64,000 nt of DNA. It comes from Myxococcales bacterium 68-20 (lineage in GTDB: Bacteria > Myxococcota_A > Polyangia > Polyangiales > Polyangiaceae). Within the stretch, counting starts at the first letter, position 1. The number at the start of each line of letters is the position of its first letter. The stretch lies in assembly GCA_001899635.1 (NCBI GenBank), contig MKVQ01000014.1:190266-254265 (forward strand), written 5' to 3'. Below the pieces are notes generated by a model, which made no database searches, was not told the origin of the DNA, and saw only the letters and a program-made list of their open reading frames with translations. The translations under genes were made by a program, and so were the position numbers. Shown here one piece after another: positions 43,511-52,745 of the stretch.

Positions 43511-44161
43511 TCAGCGCCCTCGGTCGAGCCGAGCTTGGTCTGCGGCGCCCTGCGAACGGGCCGCCGGGCTCGTCGCTCGAGCGGCGCCGCCCGCTCGCAC
43601 CGTGCTGGACGATGGGCTCGTCGTTCGGACCGCCGGTCCGCTCGCGGAGAGCTCCGCGAGGAAGGCCTCGACCTCGTTCCGGAGCTCCATGAGCTTCTCG
43701 CGCACCTGCGGCTGCGTGAGCCGGGCGGAGCTCGCGGCTGGCGGGCTCGCGACCTCGATCGCAGTGGCGAGGTGAGGGGAGAGGAGGGAGAGGGAGGGCT
43801 CGGTCGCAGCCTCCGTCTCCGCGCCCTCGTCGTCCGCGATCCTCTGCGCCGACGTCCCCTCGACCGCGCCGAGGCTTGCATCCGCGGCGTCGACGGGCGC
43901 GTGGTCAGCCACGTGCGCGTCACCACGCTGGAGCTTCTTCTTCGCCCCGGCGATGGTGAACCCGTCGCGATAGAGCAGATCGCGGACGCGGAGGAGGTTC
44001 TCGACGTCCTTGCGCGAGTAGACGCGCTGGCCCTTCGCGCTCTTGGTGGGGCGAATGCTGCGGAACTCGCGCTCCCAGTAGCGGAGCACGTGCGGCTCGA
44101 CACCGACGAGCCCCGCCACCTCACCGATGCGGAAGAAAAGCTTCGGCGGGAGCTCGCCCAT
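43511..44161 (-). CDS. MerR-family transcriptional regulator
   Basis: 216 residues. The N-terminal winged helix is clear: [56 protein letters not shown] (about residues 8-65). After residue 90 comes a low-complexity acidic and then Arg/Ser/Ala-rich tail with one helix ([19 protein letters not shown]) that could mediate dimer contacts. It has no Cys metal-binding loop, so it is not a metal sensor of the usual kind. It lies 13 bases after the IHF gene, an arrangement seen with ihfA in many proteobacteria. Confidence 0.9.
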   Translation of the reverse strand: MGELPPKLFFRIGEVAGLVGVEPHVLRYWEREFRSIRPTKSAKGQRVYSRKDVENLLRVRDLLYRDGFTIAGAKKKLQRGDAHVADHAPVDAADASLGAVEGTSAQRIADDEGAETEAATEPSLSLLSPHLATAIEVASPPAASSARLTQPQVREKLMELRNEVEAFLAELSASGPAVRTTSPSSSTVRAGGAARATSPAARSQGAADQARLDRGR

Positions 44162-44174
44162 TCGCTAGACCGAC

Positions 44175-44639
44175 TTACTCCTTCGGCGCTTCGTTGGAAA
44201 CAGCCGCCGCTGTCACCGGAGTCGGTGCAGCCATCGGCGAGCTTCCCGTCGTCGAGGCAACCGAGACGGTCGTCGCGGCCGCCGCCGCGTCCGACGAATC
44301 GTTGTCGTCGTCGTCCTCGTCCGGCTCGTCCTCGATCAGGTCATCAGCTCCGTTCCCGGTTCGGGGATTGAGCGCCTGCTTCAGGATCTGGCTCGCCTTG
44401 AACGTGAGGACGCGCCGCTCGCTGATCTTGATCGGATCACCGGTCTGCGGATTGCGGCCGGGACGCTGGCGCTTGTCGCGCAGCACAAAGTTCCCGAAGC
44501 CGCTGATCTTGATTTTTTCGCCGCGCCCGAGGGTCTCTTTCATCATCTCGAAGACCATGTCGACGATGTCCGCCGACTCCTTCTTCGAGAAACCACCGAC
44601 CCTCGTGTACAGCGCCTGGACGATCTCTGCCTTGGTCAT
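44175..44639 (-). CDS. ihfA: IHF/HU-family nucleoid protein, IHF-alpha type, with acidic tail
   Basis: 154 residues, against about 100 for usual IHF alpha. Residues 1-92 are the full fold: MTKAEIVQALYTRVGGFSKKES, KIKISGFGNFVLRDKRQRPGRNPQTGDPIKI (the DNA-intercalating arm with Pro) and RRVLTFKASQILK. The remaining 60 residues are a tail that is acidic first (DDLIEDEPDEDDDDND) and then Ala/Thr/Ser-rich. GGGAG seven bases before the ATG makes a good ribosome site. IHF bends DNA and helps sigma-54 promoters. Alpha versus beta identity rests on arm sequence and the merR neighbour. Confidence 0.9.
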   Translation of the reverse strand: MTKAEIVQALYTRVGGFSKKESADIVDMVFEMMKETLGRGEKIKISGFGNFVLRDKRQRPGRNPQTGDPIKISERRVLTFKASQILKQALNPRTGNGADDLIEDEPDEDDDDNDSSDAAAAATTVSVASTTGSSPMAAPTPVTAAAVSNEAPKE

Positions 44640-44872
44640 GATCGTCTCCCACCCCCGACGGTGAATGCCTCATCCCTTGGCTGCGTTGCGTCCTCGGGAG
44701 TTGGCGTGGTGGAGCACCGAAAAATCTCCGTGCCCCTCGCAGGTACCGGATAGTAAACGGCTAATGGGGAGGCGGCCAGTGGAAAAACGAAGGGTCTCGC
44801 GCACCGTTTCCGCCCATGCAGCCCGTGGTCGCGGTCACTTCAATAACCGAACGATACCAATGACTTGAGTGC

Positions 44873-46456
44873 TCAGGCGGCCAGCTCCTCGGAGGCAGCC
44901 GGGACCGGCGGGGCGAGGCTCTCGGTCGCCGGCGCGAGGCCGAGGCGGGCGGCGCGGCGGCGGGCCACCTGCTCGCTCGCGACGAGGGAGGCCACGTAGC
45001 CGTAGCCGAACGTGAAGAGCATCGCGAAGGGCGTCGCGAACCAGTGTCCGGTCTCGATCGAGGCGACGACGCTGGCGAAGGAGATCAGGCAGAGCGCGAT
45101 CTCGATCGTGGGGAGGTCGGCGCGTGCACGGTAGCGGTTGCTGTGATTGGCGCCGTGCTTCGGCGTGCGAACGAACTCGCCTGACATCGACCGGAGCCCG
45201 TCGAGGACGGCCTTCGTCAGGTGGGGCGCGAGGCCGGCGCCGAGCGCGAGGAGGGTCGGCAACGTCTTGATTGCGTCGATGCGGCGACGTCCCTGCGCAG
45301 CCTCGGCCATCGAGTAGAAGGCCGCGAGCGAGCCCGTCGTCCCGATGCAGAGCGGCAGGTCGATGAGCAGCATCGTCGTCGGGTCGGTCGCGGGCATCAG
45401 GATGAGCGCCGGGAGGAGGAGCACGCTCAGCAGGACCATCAGCGGGTAGGCGAAGTGCGGCGTCATGTGGAAGAACGCCTCGAGCCGCTGGGAGAGCGTG
45501 AGATCGGACCTCATCACGCGGCCCATCAGCTTGCGCGCCGTCTGGACGGTGCCCTTCGCCCAGCGGAACTGCTGCGCGCGGAGGGCGCTGACGTCCTCCG
45601 GGAGCTCTGCGGGCGTCACGACGTCGTCGCGATAGACGAACTTCCAGCCCGCCATCTGCGCGCGGTACGAGAGATCCAGGTCCTCGGTCAGCGTGTCGTG
45701 CTGCCAGCCGCCGCTTCCGTCGATCGCCTCCTTGCGCCACATGCCGCCGGTGCCGGAGAAGTTGAAGAGCCAGCCGGCTGCCGCACGCGCGCGGTTCTCG
45801 ACGAGGTGGTGGCCGTCGAGCATGAGCGCTTGCACGCGCGTGAGGATGGAGAGGTCGCGGTTCATGTGACCCCAGCGCGCCTGCACCATGCCGGTCTTCG
45901 GATCGTCGATGAAGTGCGGGACGAGGTCACGGAGGAAGCGGCTGCCGGGGACGAAGTCCGCGTCGAAGATCGCGATGAGCTCGCCCTTGGCGACCTTGAG
46001 CCCGGCGTCGAGGGCGCCTGCCTTGTAGCCGGTCCGGTCGACGCGATGGATGTAGACCATGTCGAGCGGGCCGTTCCAGTCGGCGCGCGTGCCTTCGGGG
46101 AGCGCCGGCGGATTCTTCCGGAGGCTCTCGACCTTCACCCGCGCCATCTGTCGCGACTCGTCCGTCGAGTCGTCGAGCACCTGGATCTCGAGCTTGTTGC
46201 GCGGGTACGCCATCTTCGCCGTCTCCTCGAGGAGGCGCCCGAGCACCGTCGCCTCGTTGTAGAGCGGCAGCTGGATCGTCACGTGCGGGAGCGAATCGGG
46301 ATCCGCGTCCTCCGCAAGCACGCGCGTCCCTTCCTTCATCTTCGCCAGCGTCTTGCGATGGCGGAGGAGGGTCAGGACGAGATGCGACCGGTGAAGCCCA
46401 TACATCGCCAGGAGCGAGAGCACCGCGAAGTACGCGAAACACAAGGCAACGTGCAT
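44873..46456 (-). CDS. Membrane glycosyltransferase, family 2 (processive, cellulose-synthase-like)
   Basis: 527 residues from ATG 46456. An N-terminal helix (VALCFAYFAVLSLLAMYGL) is followed by the GT2 domain: PHVTIQLPLYNEATVLGRLLE, DDSTDES, IAIFDADFVPGSRFL (metal-binding DxD), TGGMWRKEAI, EDLDLSYRAQMAGW (catalytic TED-like) and QQFRWAKG (QxxRW). Four C-terminal membrane segments follow. QxxRW marks processive enzymes that make and export polysaccharides from nucleotide sugars. The product is not identifiable; no bcs-type partners are adjacent, so a CslA-type or mannan/glucan synthase is an alternative. Monocistronic by spacing. Confidence 0.92.
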   Translation of the reverse strand: MHVALCFAYFAVLSLLAMYGLHRSHLVLTLLRHRKTLAKMKEGTRVLAEDADPDSLPHVTIQLPLYNEATVLGRLLEETAKMAYPRNKLEIQVLDDSTDESRQMARVKVESLRKNPPALPEGTRADWNGPLDMVYIHRVDRTGYKAGALDAGLKVAKGELIAIFDADFVPGSRFLRDLVPHFIDDPKTGMVQARWGHMNRDLSILTRVQALMLDGHHLVENRARAAAGWLFNFSGTGGMWRKEAIDGSGGWQHDTLTEDLDLSYRAQMAGWKFVYRDDVVTPAELPEDVSALRAQQFRWAKGTVQTARKLMGRVMRSDLTLSQRLEAFFHMTPHFAYPLMVLLSVLLLPALILMPATDPTTMLLIDLPLCIGTTGSLAAFYSMAEAAQGRRRIDAIKTLPTLLALGAGLAPHLTKAVLDGLRSMSGEFVRTPKHGANHSNRYRARADLPTIEIALCLISFASVVASIETGHWFATPFAMLFTFGYGYVASLVASEQVARRRAARLGLAPATESLAPPVPAASEELAA

Positions 46457-46600
46457 GCGGCGAGCTTGACACCCACCTGCGCGCGCATTGTCATCAACTT
46501 GTAAATCCTTGTAGTTGGTTGCCACGCGACGACCGCAGCGGCGGCGAGTCGGGCGCCAGGCAGGTTCGAGACGGCGCAACCGCCCCGCGCGTCCGGTCCG

Positions 46601-47974
46601 TCAGAGCGCCGAGGCGGTCGTGAAGAATCGCGATGCGCTCGCCGACCCGGCCTTCTTCGAGAAGTCGACGTGGTAGTAGAGGCCGACGACGAGGTTCACG
46701 ATCGTGTGCGAGGCGGAGGCGATCTTGGTGGTGTCGCCGGCGCAGCCGGTGAGCGTCGTGCTGGAGGTCGCGTCTCGCACGCAGTCTCGATCCGTGAACT
46801 GACCGAACGCGAGGCCCGCCTTGGGGACGATGCGGATCGGACCGGCAGGGATCGAGAGGCCTGCGCTGATGGCGAGCTCGAGGCCGTTGTACTTCTCGTC
46901 CGTCTTCGTCGATGAACCATCCGGCGTGCTGAGCGTGAGGGTGCGGGACAGGTAGCGCAGGCCCACGCCCGCGTCGGCCACGAACGTCACCCGGTCGACG
47001 TTCGGCATGATGCCGGCGAGGACGCCCGCGTAGATCGTGTGCGTCGAGACCTCGGCTAGCGTATCGCGCTTGAACGCGCTCGGGGCTCCGAGCGTCGTCA
47101 GCTCGAGGGTGCCGCCGAGCAGGAAGAGACGCGCGAGCCGTCCGACCACGTCCAGCCCGACGCCGGGGCCCGCCGTTCCGAACTCGTCGAAGCTCCTGTT
47201 CTTCGTCACCTCTCCGAAGGGGATGAAGACTCCCGGGCGGATACCGAGCAGGAGACCGGCCGGCGACGGGCTTCCCGGAGCCGGTTTCGGCTTCGGCTGC
47301 TCGTACGGCGGCGGCGTCCCCGCGCTGCCCGCGTTCCCCGCGGTCGCCGGGCCGACGACGACCACGCCTCCGGTCGCGCCCTGCTCGAGCACGAGCTCGA
47401 CGTTCTTCGGCTCCCTCTCCTTCACCTCGACGTCGACGGGGGCGGAGGTCCCCCATCCCGTCGCCGCGGCCGTGATCTTGTAGCCACCCGGATTCACCGG
47501 GCGTGCGATCCCGACGAGCTCGACGGGCATCTGCTTGTCGTTGACGGTGATCTGAAGGTTCTGGAGGGCCTCGGGCTCCGGCCTCACCGTGACGCGCATC
47601 GTCGGGATGCGCTGCCGGAGCTGTGCGAGCTCGGCTTTCCCTTGTTCCTGCGCCTGGACGAACGCGTCGGGCGCGTCCTTCCCGAGCGGCTTGCGGATCA
47701 AGGTCTCGTAGGTCTCGGACGCCTCGACGAGCTTGCCGGTGAGCGCCTGGCACTCGGCGATGTGGAGGAGGTGCGTCGGCGCGTCGAACAGCTTCTGGGC
47801 TGCCTCGAACCGGCCGAGCGCCTCCGCCGGGCTGCCCTTGTCCTGGAGGGCGATGCCTTCCATGTATGCCGCGCGTGCCGCGGCCTTCTTCTCGCCCTCG
47901 CTCATCTGCGCGCTGGCCGAGAGCGTGGTGAACGTGACGAAAGCGAAGAGGGCGAGGCCCACCCGAAGCTTCAT
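46601..47974 (-). CDS. Exported TPR/PEGA protein with beta-barrel-like C-terminus
   Basis: 457 residues. Signal peptide MKLRVGLALFAFVTFTTLSASA. Residues 25-110 are TPR-like (AAYMEGIALQDKGSPAEALGRFEAAQKLF; HIAECQALTGKLVEASETYETL). Residues 125-200 are PEGA-like (MRVTVRPEPEALQNLQITVND, VNPGGYKITAAATGWG). A Pro/Gly linker precedes strands suggesting an outer-membrane barrel (GLLLGIRPGVFIPFGEV, LFLLGGTLELTTLG, IVNLVVGLYYHVDF). Family members are common in Polyangia, function unknown. It lies 74 bases downstream of a Ser/Thr kinase on the same strand and is probably co-transcribed with it. Confidence 0.8.
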   Translation of the reverse strand: MKLRVGLALFAFVTFTTLSASAQMSEGEKKAAARAAYMEGIALQDKGSPAEALGRFEAAQKLFDAPTHLLHIAECQALTGKLVEASETYETLIRKPLGKDAPDAFVQAQEQGKAELAQLRQRIPTMRVTVRPEPEALQNLQITVNDKQMPVELVGIARPVNPGGYKITAAATGWGTSAPVDVEVKEREPKNVELVLEQGATGGVVVVGPATAGNAGSAGTPPPYEQPKPKPAPGSPSPAGLLLGIRPGVFIPFGEVTKNRSFDEFGTAGPGVGLDVVGRLARLFLLGGTLELTTLGAPSAFKRDTLAEVSTHTIYAGVLAGIMPNVDRVTFVADAGVGLRYLSRTLTLSTPDGSSTKTDEKYNGLELAISAGLSIPAGPIRIVPKAGLAFGQFTDRDCVRDATSSTTLTGCAGDTTKIASASHTIVNLVVGLYYHVDFSKKAGSASASRFFTTASAL

Positions 47975-48048
47975 GTGTAAGCCCTATCAGAGCACGATCG
48001 CCGGCCGCGGGGACGACGATCTCGCGCTCACGGACCACACCCGCTGGG

Positions 48049-49632
48049 TCAGTAGCCGGGATCGGTTCGGTCGCGCGGCTTCTTCGCGGTCGACGTCGGG
48101 ACCGGCGGCGCGGTCGTCGTCGCCGCCGTCGCCGTCGTCGGCGGCGGCAACGTCGGGATGGCGGGCTTGGTCGTGGTCGTCGTCTTCGTCGTCGCGGGCG
48201 CCTTCGCCGGCTTCGTTGCGGCGAGCGTCGCGCTCGTGCCCGCAGCGCTGGTCTCCGCGGTGGCAGGCGGCGCAGGCGACGTCGACGTCGACGGCGGAGC
48301 AGCCTTCTCTTTGTCGTCGTCCTTGTCGTCGTCCTTGTCGTCCGTCTTCGCCTCCGGCGCGGACGGCACGGCGACGGCGCTCACCGGCGGAGACGCGACG
48401 ACACCGTTCGTTGCGTCGTGCTGCGTCGCGGCGGAGCTCTTCAGGAAGAAGACCGCACCGACCGTCGCGGCGATCGCCAGGACGCCGGCGAAGAGGCCGC
48501 CGATGACCAGCTTGCCCCTGCCCGACGAGGCGTGCGCGCTCGACTCCGACGTGAAGGGAGCGTTGGTCATCGCGCCCGGGGGAGGTGTCCCCGACGACTG
48601 CATCTGCGCCGGCGTGTGACCTGCGTATGCGCTCGGCGTCGGAGCGCCGTAGCCATGCGGTGCCATGGGACCATGGCCGTGCGGTGCGCTCCCGCTCTGC
48701 GCAGCGCCGACCGTGGCGAGCTGCGAGATCGGCGCGCCCTGCTGCGAGCGCGTCGCGATGCCGGCGGCGAAGCAGAGCGCATCCGAGAGCTCGGTCACGT
48801 TCGCAAATCGTCGCTCCGGCTCGCGCTCGAGCGCGCGCATGAACCACGCGTCGAAGTTCGGCGGGATCCCGGGCATCACATGGGAGGGCACCGGGACGGG
48901 CGAGGTGCAGATCTTCACGAGGAGGTCGCCGACGGACTCGCCGTCGAACGGGAGCTTGCCCGTGAGGCACTTGAACGCGATGACGCCGAGCGACCACACG
49001 TCCGTGCGGTGATCGACGTTACGGAGGCCGCGCGCCTGCTCCGGCGACATGTAGAAGGGCGTGCCGAGGACCGCGCCGGTCTTCGTGCTCGACGTCAGCC
49101 CGGAGCTTCCGGGGCCGTTCGACATCTTGGCGATCCCGAAGTCGAGCACCTTCGCGACCTCGTCGTCGTCGTCGGGGTTCCTGACGATGAAGATGTTCTC
49201 CGGCTTCAGGTCGCGGTGGATGATCCCGCGCTCGTGGGCGCGCACGAGGCCGCGGCACACCTGCTGGAGGATCCTCGCCGTGTCCTGGAGGCTCAAGCGA
49301 CCGAGGCGCTCGATGCGCTTGTCGAGCGGCTCGCCTTGGAGGAGCTCCATCACGATGTACGGCTTGCCGTCGTCGGTCACGCCGTGGTCGTAGATCTGGA
49401 TCGCGTGCTTCGATTGGATGGTCGCGGCCGCCTTCGCTTCCTTGTCGAAGCGGCTCCGCGCCTCCTGGCTGTCCGCGTACTCCGCCTCGATGAACTTGAT
49501 CGCGCTCGGCGTACCGAGAGAGGCGTGGCGCGCCTCCCAGACGGAGCCCATGCCGCCTCGGCCGATCATCCGCACCAGCTGATACTTACCGGCGACGAGA
49601 CCCTGCGATGGCGGAGCTTCGGAGTTCATCAT
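48049..49632 (-). CDS. Eukaryote-like Ser/Thr protein kinase with membrane helix
   Basis: 527 residues. Kinase domain: glycine loop MIGRGGMGSVWEA (near residue 22), AIKF Lys, HRDLKPENIF, LDFGIAKMS (DFG), GTPFYMSPEQARGL, DVWSLGVIAFKCLTGKLPF. All catalytic motifs are intact. The linker is Gly/Pro/Ala-rich, followed by a membrane helix (LVIGGLFAGVLAIAATVGAVFF) and a charged outer tail (DDKDDDKDDDKEKA) that ends in Thr/Pro repeats without a PEGA or PASTA domain. Start ATG 49632 (or the next Met). Likely in an operon with the TPR/PEGA barrel gene after it; no phosphatase is nearby. Confidence 0.94.
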   Translation of the reverse strand: MMNSEAPPSQGLVAGKYQLVRMIGRGGMGSVWEARHASLGTPSAIKFIEAEYADSQEARSRFDKEAKAAATIQSKHAIQIYDHGVTDDGKPYIVMELLQGEPLDKRIERLGRLSLQDTARILQQVCRGLVRAHERGIIHRDLKPENIFIVRNPDDDDEVAKVLDFGIAKMSNGPGSSGLTSSTKTGAVLGTPFYMSPEQARGLRNVDHRTDVWSLGVIAFKCLTGKLPFDGESVGDLLVKICTSPVPVPSHVMPGIPPNFDAWFMRALEREPERRFANVTELSDALCFAAGIATRSQQGAPISQLATVGAAQSGSAPHGHGPMAPHGYGAPTPSAYAGHTPAQMQSSGTPPPGAMTNAPFTSESSAHASSGRGKLVIGGLFAGVLAIAATVGAVFFLKSSAATQHDATNGVVASPPVSAVAVPSAPEAKTDDKDDDKDDDKEKAAPPSTSTSPAPPATAETSAAGTSATLAATKPAKAPATTKTTTTTKPAIPTLPPPTTATAATTTAPPVPTSTAKKPRDRTDPGY

Positions 49633-49894
49633 TGGCGCTTCGACTTCAAGGTGGAGGAGGAAGGCAAGGGCTCACGACCGCGGCGAGAGCTTTGGACGCA
49701 GATGAGCAGAGAAGGGTTCAAACCTCACGCTCCGAGCACGAAAAAGATAGCGCGACCGCACTTCGGAGGGAAACGCCCTGACGCGGCGCGAGAGTGTCCT
49801 CGTCGCGGCTGCCGTCGAGGTTGTGACTCGACCGTGTGGACGGGAGCCTCGACCGTGGGTTGCGACCGGCTGGCGCCCCTCCTACGGTGTGCGC

Positions 49895-52702
49895 GTGCCC
49901 CCGCCCCCTGCGAGCTTGCCGCCCCCCGGAAGTGACGACGTCCTCTACCTCGTCGACCTCTCCGGCTACGTGTATCGCGCGTACCACGCAATCGCGCCCC
50001 TCTCGTCGTCGAAGGGTGAGACGACCCACGCCGTGCTCGGCACGGTCAACATGCTGCAGAAGATCGTCAACGAGCGGCTTCCTGCGATGTTCGCCGTTGC
50101 GATGGACTGCAAGGGTCCGAGCTTCCGGAAGGAGCTCGACGCCCGCTACAAGGCGACCCGGCAGGCGATGCCCGCCGACCTCGGGCCGCAGATGGCGCGC
50201 TGCGAGACGATCGTCCGCGCCTACAACATCCCGATCTTCCGGGCCGAGTCGATCGAGGCCGACGACCTCATCGCGGCAGTCGTCGCGAAGGCGATCGCAG
50301 CCGGGCTCCGGGTCGTCATCGTGAGCGCGGACAAGGACCTCATGCAGCTCGTCCGCGACGACGACAACCGGGTGATGCTCTGGGACTCGATGCGTGAGCG
50401 CACCTACGGGCCGGCGGAGGTCGAGGCGAAGTTCGGCGTGCCTCCGAGCAAGCTCCGCGATCTGCTCGCTCTCACGGGGGACACGTCGGACAACATCCCC
50501 GGCGTTCCCTCGGTCGGACCGAAGACGGCCGCGGACCTGCTCAAGGAGTACGGGACGATCGAGAACGTCTACGCCAACATCGACAAGATCAAGCGGCCGA
50601 AGCTCCGCGAGAACCTCGTGAACCACGAGGCTGACGCGCGGATCTCGCAGACGCTCGTCACGCTGAAGGCCGACGTCCCGGTCGACTTCGACAAGGACCG
50701 GATGCGCTACGGTGGCGCTGACCTCGAGGTGCTCCGCCAGCTGTTCATCGAGCTCGAGTTCACGCGCCTGCTCGATCAGATCAACGCCGCCGAGCAGCGC
50801 GTGCGCGACGGCCGGCACACCGCCGTCGGTGACAAGGGCGCTGGTCGTGCGGTCGCGATGGTCTCGGCCGCGTCGCGCGAGGCGGCGCCGCCGCCGGTCA
50901 TCACGCGGACGTATCGCCACGTCGTCGACGCTCGAGAGCTCGAGGCCGTCGCTGCGAAGGCGAAGGATAAGGGAGTGCTCGGCCTCGGCGTCGCGATGAC
51001 CACGCCCGATCCGATGCGCGCGCAGATCCTCGGGGTCGCGCTCGCCGCGGCGCCTGGTGAAGGGATCTACGTCCCGATCGCGCACCGCTACCTCGGCGCC
51101 CCGAAGCAGCTCTCCTTCGACGAGGTCCGCGCGGTGATCGCGCCCCTGCTCGAGGACCCGAAGGTCCGGAAGGTCGCGTACGATCTCAAGCGGCTCGAGG
51201 ACGTCTTGGCGCGTCACGGCGTCCGCATCGAGGGCGCGATCTCCGATCCGATGCTCGCCGCGTACCTCCTCGACCCCGAGGCTCCGCATGCGCTGAAGGA
51301 CCTCGTGCGGCGCGAGTTCGGCACCGAGCTCCCAATCTTCGAAGAGGCGTCGACCGGCCGCCGCGCCGACCGAGTCATGTTCGATCAGCTCGATCTCGAA
51401 CGCGCGACGACCTACGCGGCGCCGCAGGCGGAGCTCGCGCTCGCGCTCGCCGAGCGGCTCGATCCGCGCGTCGCCCAGGACGGGCTCGGCGAGCTCTACG
51501 AGAACGTGGAGCTGCCTCTCACCCGCGTGCTCGCTGCGATGGAGCAGAAGGGGGTCCTCGTCGACACGTCACGTCTCGCCGGCATCGCGGCGAAGGTCGA
51601 GGCCGAGTGCCAGATCCTCGAGGCGAAGGCCCACGAGGTCGCCGGGCGCCGCTTCGCGATTCGATCGCGCGATCAGCTCGAGGCGATCCTCTTCGACGAG
51701 CTGAAGCTCCCCGTCGTCAAGCGCACGATGAAGGGCGGGCGCTCCACCGACGCGGCCGTCCTCGAGGAGCTCACGGACAAACACCCGCTCCCGTCCGTCA
51801 TCCTCGAGTACCGGGAGCTCGACAAGCTGAAGGGCACCTACCTCGAGGGGCTGCCCCGCGCGGTGAACCCGGAGACGGGCCGCATCCACACGCGCTTCGA
51901 GCAAGCGGTCGCGGCGACAGGACGCCTCTCGTCGACCGAGCCGAACCTCCAGAACATCCCGATCCGCCGCGAGGTCGGGCGGCTTGTCCGCTCGGCGTTC
52001 ATCGCGCCCGAGGGGTATCGCATCGTGAGCGCGGACTACTCGCAGATCGAGCTTCGCGTCCTCGCGCACCTCGCGAAGGACGAGGCGCTCGGCGTGGCGT
52101 TCCGCGAGCGCGTCGACGTCCACACGCACACCGCGTCGCTCGTGTTCAACGTGCCGCGCTCCGAGGTGACGCCGGAGATGCGCCGCCGCGCGAAGGCCGT
52201 CAACTTCGGCCTCATGTACGGCATGGGCGAGCCGCGCCTCGCGCGCGACCTCGGGATCTCGCGCCAGGAGGCGGCCGGCTTCATCGCGACCTACTTCGAG
52301 CGCTTCGACGGCGTCCGCCGCTTCATGGAGCAGTCGATCGACGCCGCGCGCCAAGGCGAGGCGGTGCGCACGATCCTCGGGCGACGACGCTTCCTGCCGA
52401 ACCTCCACTCGTCCAACCGCGGTCTCCGCTTCGAGGCCGAGCGCGTCGCGAAGAACACGCCGATCCAGGGCACCGCGGCGGACATCCTCAAGCTCGCCAT
52501 GATCAAGCTCGGGATCGGTGACGTCGTCCCCGGCGCTCGCATGATCCTCACCGTCCACGACGAGCTCGTGTTCGAGGTCCCCGAGGCGCACGTCGAGGAG
52601 GCCAAGGGGCGCATCAAGGAGGCGATGGAGAGCGCGATGGCGCTCGACGTCCCGCTCGAGGTCGACGTCGGCAGCGGCGCGCACTGGGGCGAAGCCCACT
52701 GA
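49895..52702 (+). CDS. polA: DNA polymerase I, proofreading site apparently lost
   Basis: About 935 residues from GTG 49895; GTG 49889 and GTG 49823 are also in frame. The 5'-3' exonuclease domain has LYLVDLSGYVYRAYHA, EADDLIAAV, DKDLMQLV and GDTSDNIPGVPSVGPKTA. The polymerase domain has DYSQIELRVLAHLAKDE (motif A), RRRAKAVNFGLMYGMG (motif B) and VHDELVFE (motif C). In the 3'-5' exonuclease-like region the metal-binding acids of the E. coli enzyme are missing: LGLGVAMTT replaces the DxE motif, DLKRLE replaces NLKYD, and YAAPQ replaces YAAED. It works in Okazaki-fragment and repair synthesis. Confidence 0.96.
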   Translation: MPPPPASLPPPGSDDVLYLVDLSGYVYRAYHAIAPLSSSKGETTHAVLGTVNMLQKIVNERLPAMFAVAMDCKGPSFRKELDARYKATRQAMPADLGPQMARCETIVRAYNIPIFRAESIEADDLIAAVVAKAIAAGLRVVIVSADKDLMQLVRDDDNRVMLWDSMRERTYGPAEVEAKFGVPPSKLRDLLALTGDTSDNIPGVPSVGPKTAADLLKEYGTIENVYANIDKIKRPKLRENLVNHEADARISQTLVTLKADVPVDFDKDRMRYGGADLEVLRQLFIELEFTRLLDQINAAEQRVRDGRHTAVGDKGAGRAVAMVSAASREAAPPPVITRTYRHVVDARELEAVAAKAKDKGVLGLGVAMTTPDPMRAQILGVALAAAPGEGIYVPIAHRYLGAPKQLSFDEVRAVIAPLLEDPKVRKVAYDLKRLEDVLARHGVRIEGAISDPMLAAYLLDPEAPHALKDLVRREFGTELPIFEEASTGRRADRVMFDQLDLERATTYAAPQAELALALAERLDPRVAQDGLGELYENVELPLTRVLAAMEQKGVLVDTSRLAGIAAKVEAECQILEAKAHEVAGRRFAIRSRDQLEAILFDELKLPVVKRTMKGGRSTDAAVLEELTDKHPLPSVILEYRELDKLKGTYLEGLPRAVNPETGRIHTRFEQAVAATGRLSSTEPNLQNIPIRREVGRLVRSAFIAPEGYRIVSADYSQIELRVLAHLAKDEALGVAFRERVDVHTHTASLVFNVPRSEVTPEMRRRAKAVNFGLMYGMGEPRLARDLGISRQEAAGFIATYFERFDGVRRFMEQSIDAARQGEAVRTILGRRRFLPNLHSSNRGLRFEAERVAKNTPIQGTAADILKLAMIKLGIGDVVPGARMILTVHDELVFEVPEAHVEEAKGRIKEAMESAMALDVPLEVDVGSGAHWGEAH

Positions 52703-52708
52703 TCGGTT

Positions 52709-52739
52709 CGGGGATCGATCGGCGAACTATCGATCCCCG
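52709..52739. terminator. Hairpin between the convergent polA and ATPase genes
   Basis: An 11-bp perfect stem, CGGGGATCGAT (52709-52719) with ATCGATCCCCG (52729-52739), and a 9-base loop. It fills the 43-base gap between two convergent genes, so a bidirectional terminator is likely, although no clear T-tract follows. Confidence 0.7.
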
Positions 52740-52745
52740 CAACGC

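Noticed and set aside
49712-49735. tRNA T-arm-like GGGTTCAAACC
   Set aside because: The flanking bases do not make a 5-bp stem, and no acceptor or anticodon arms are present.
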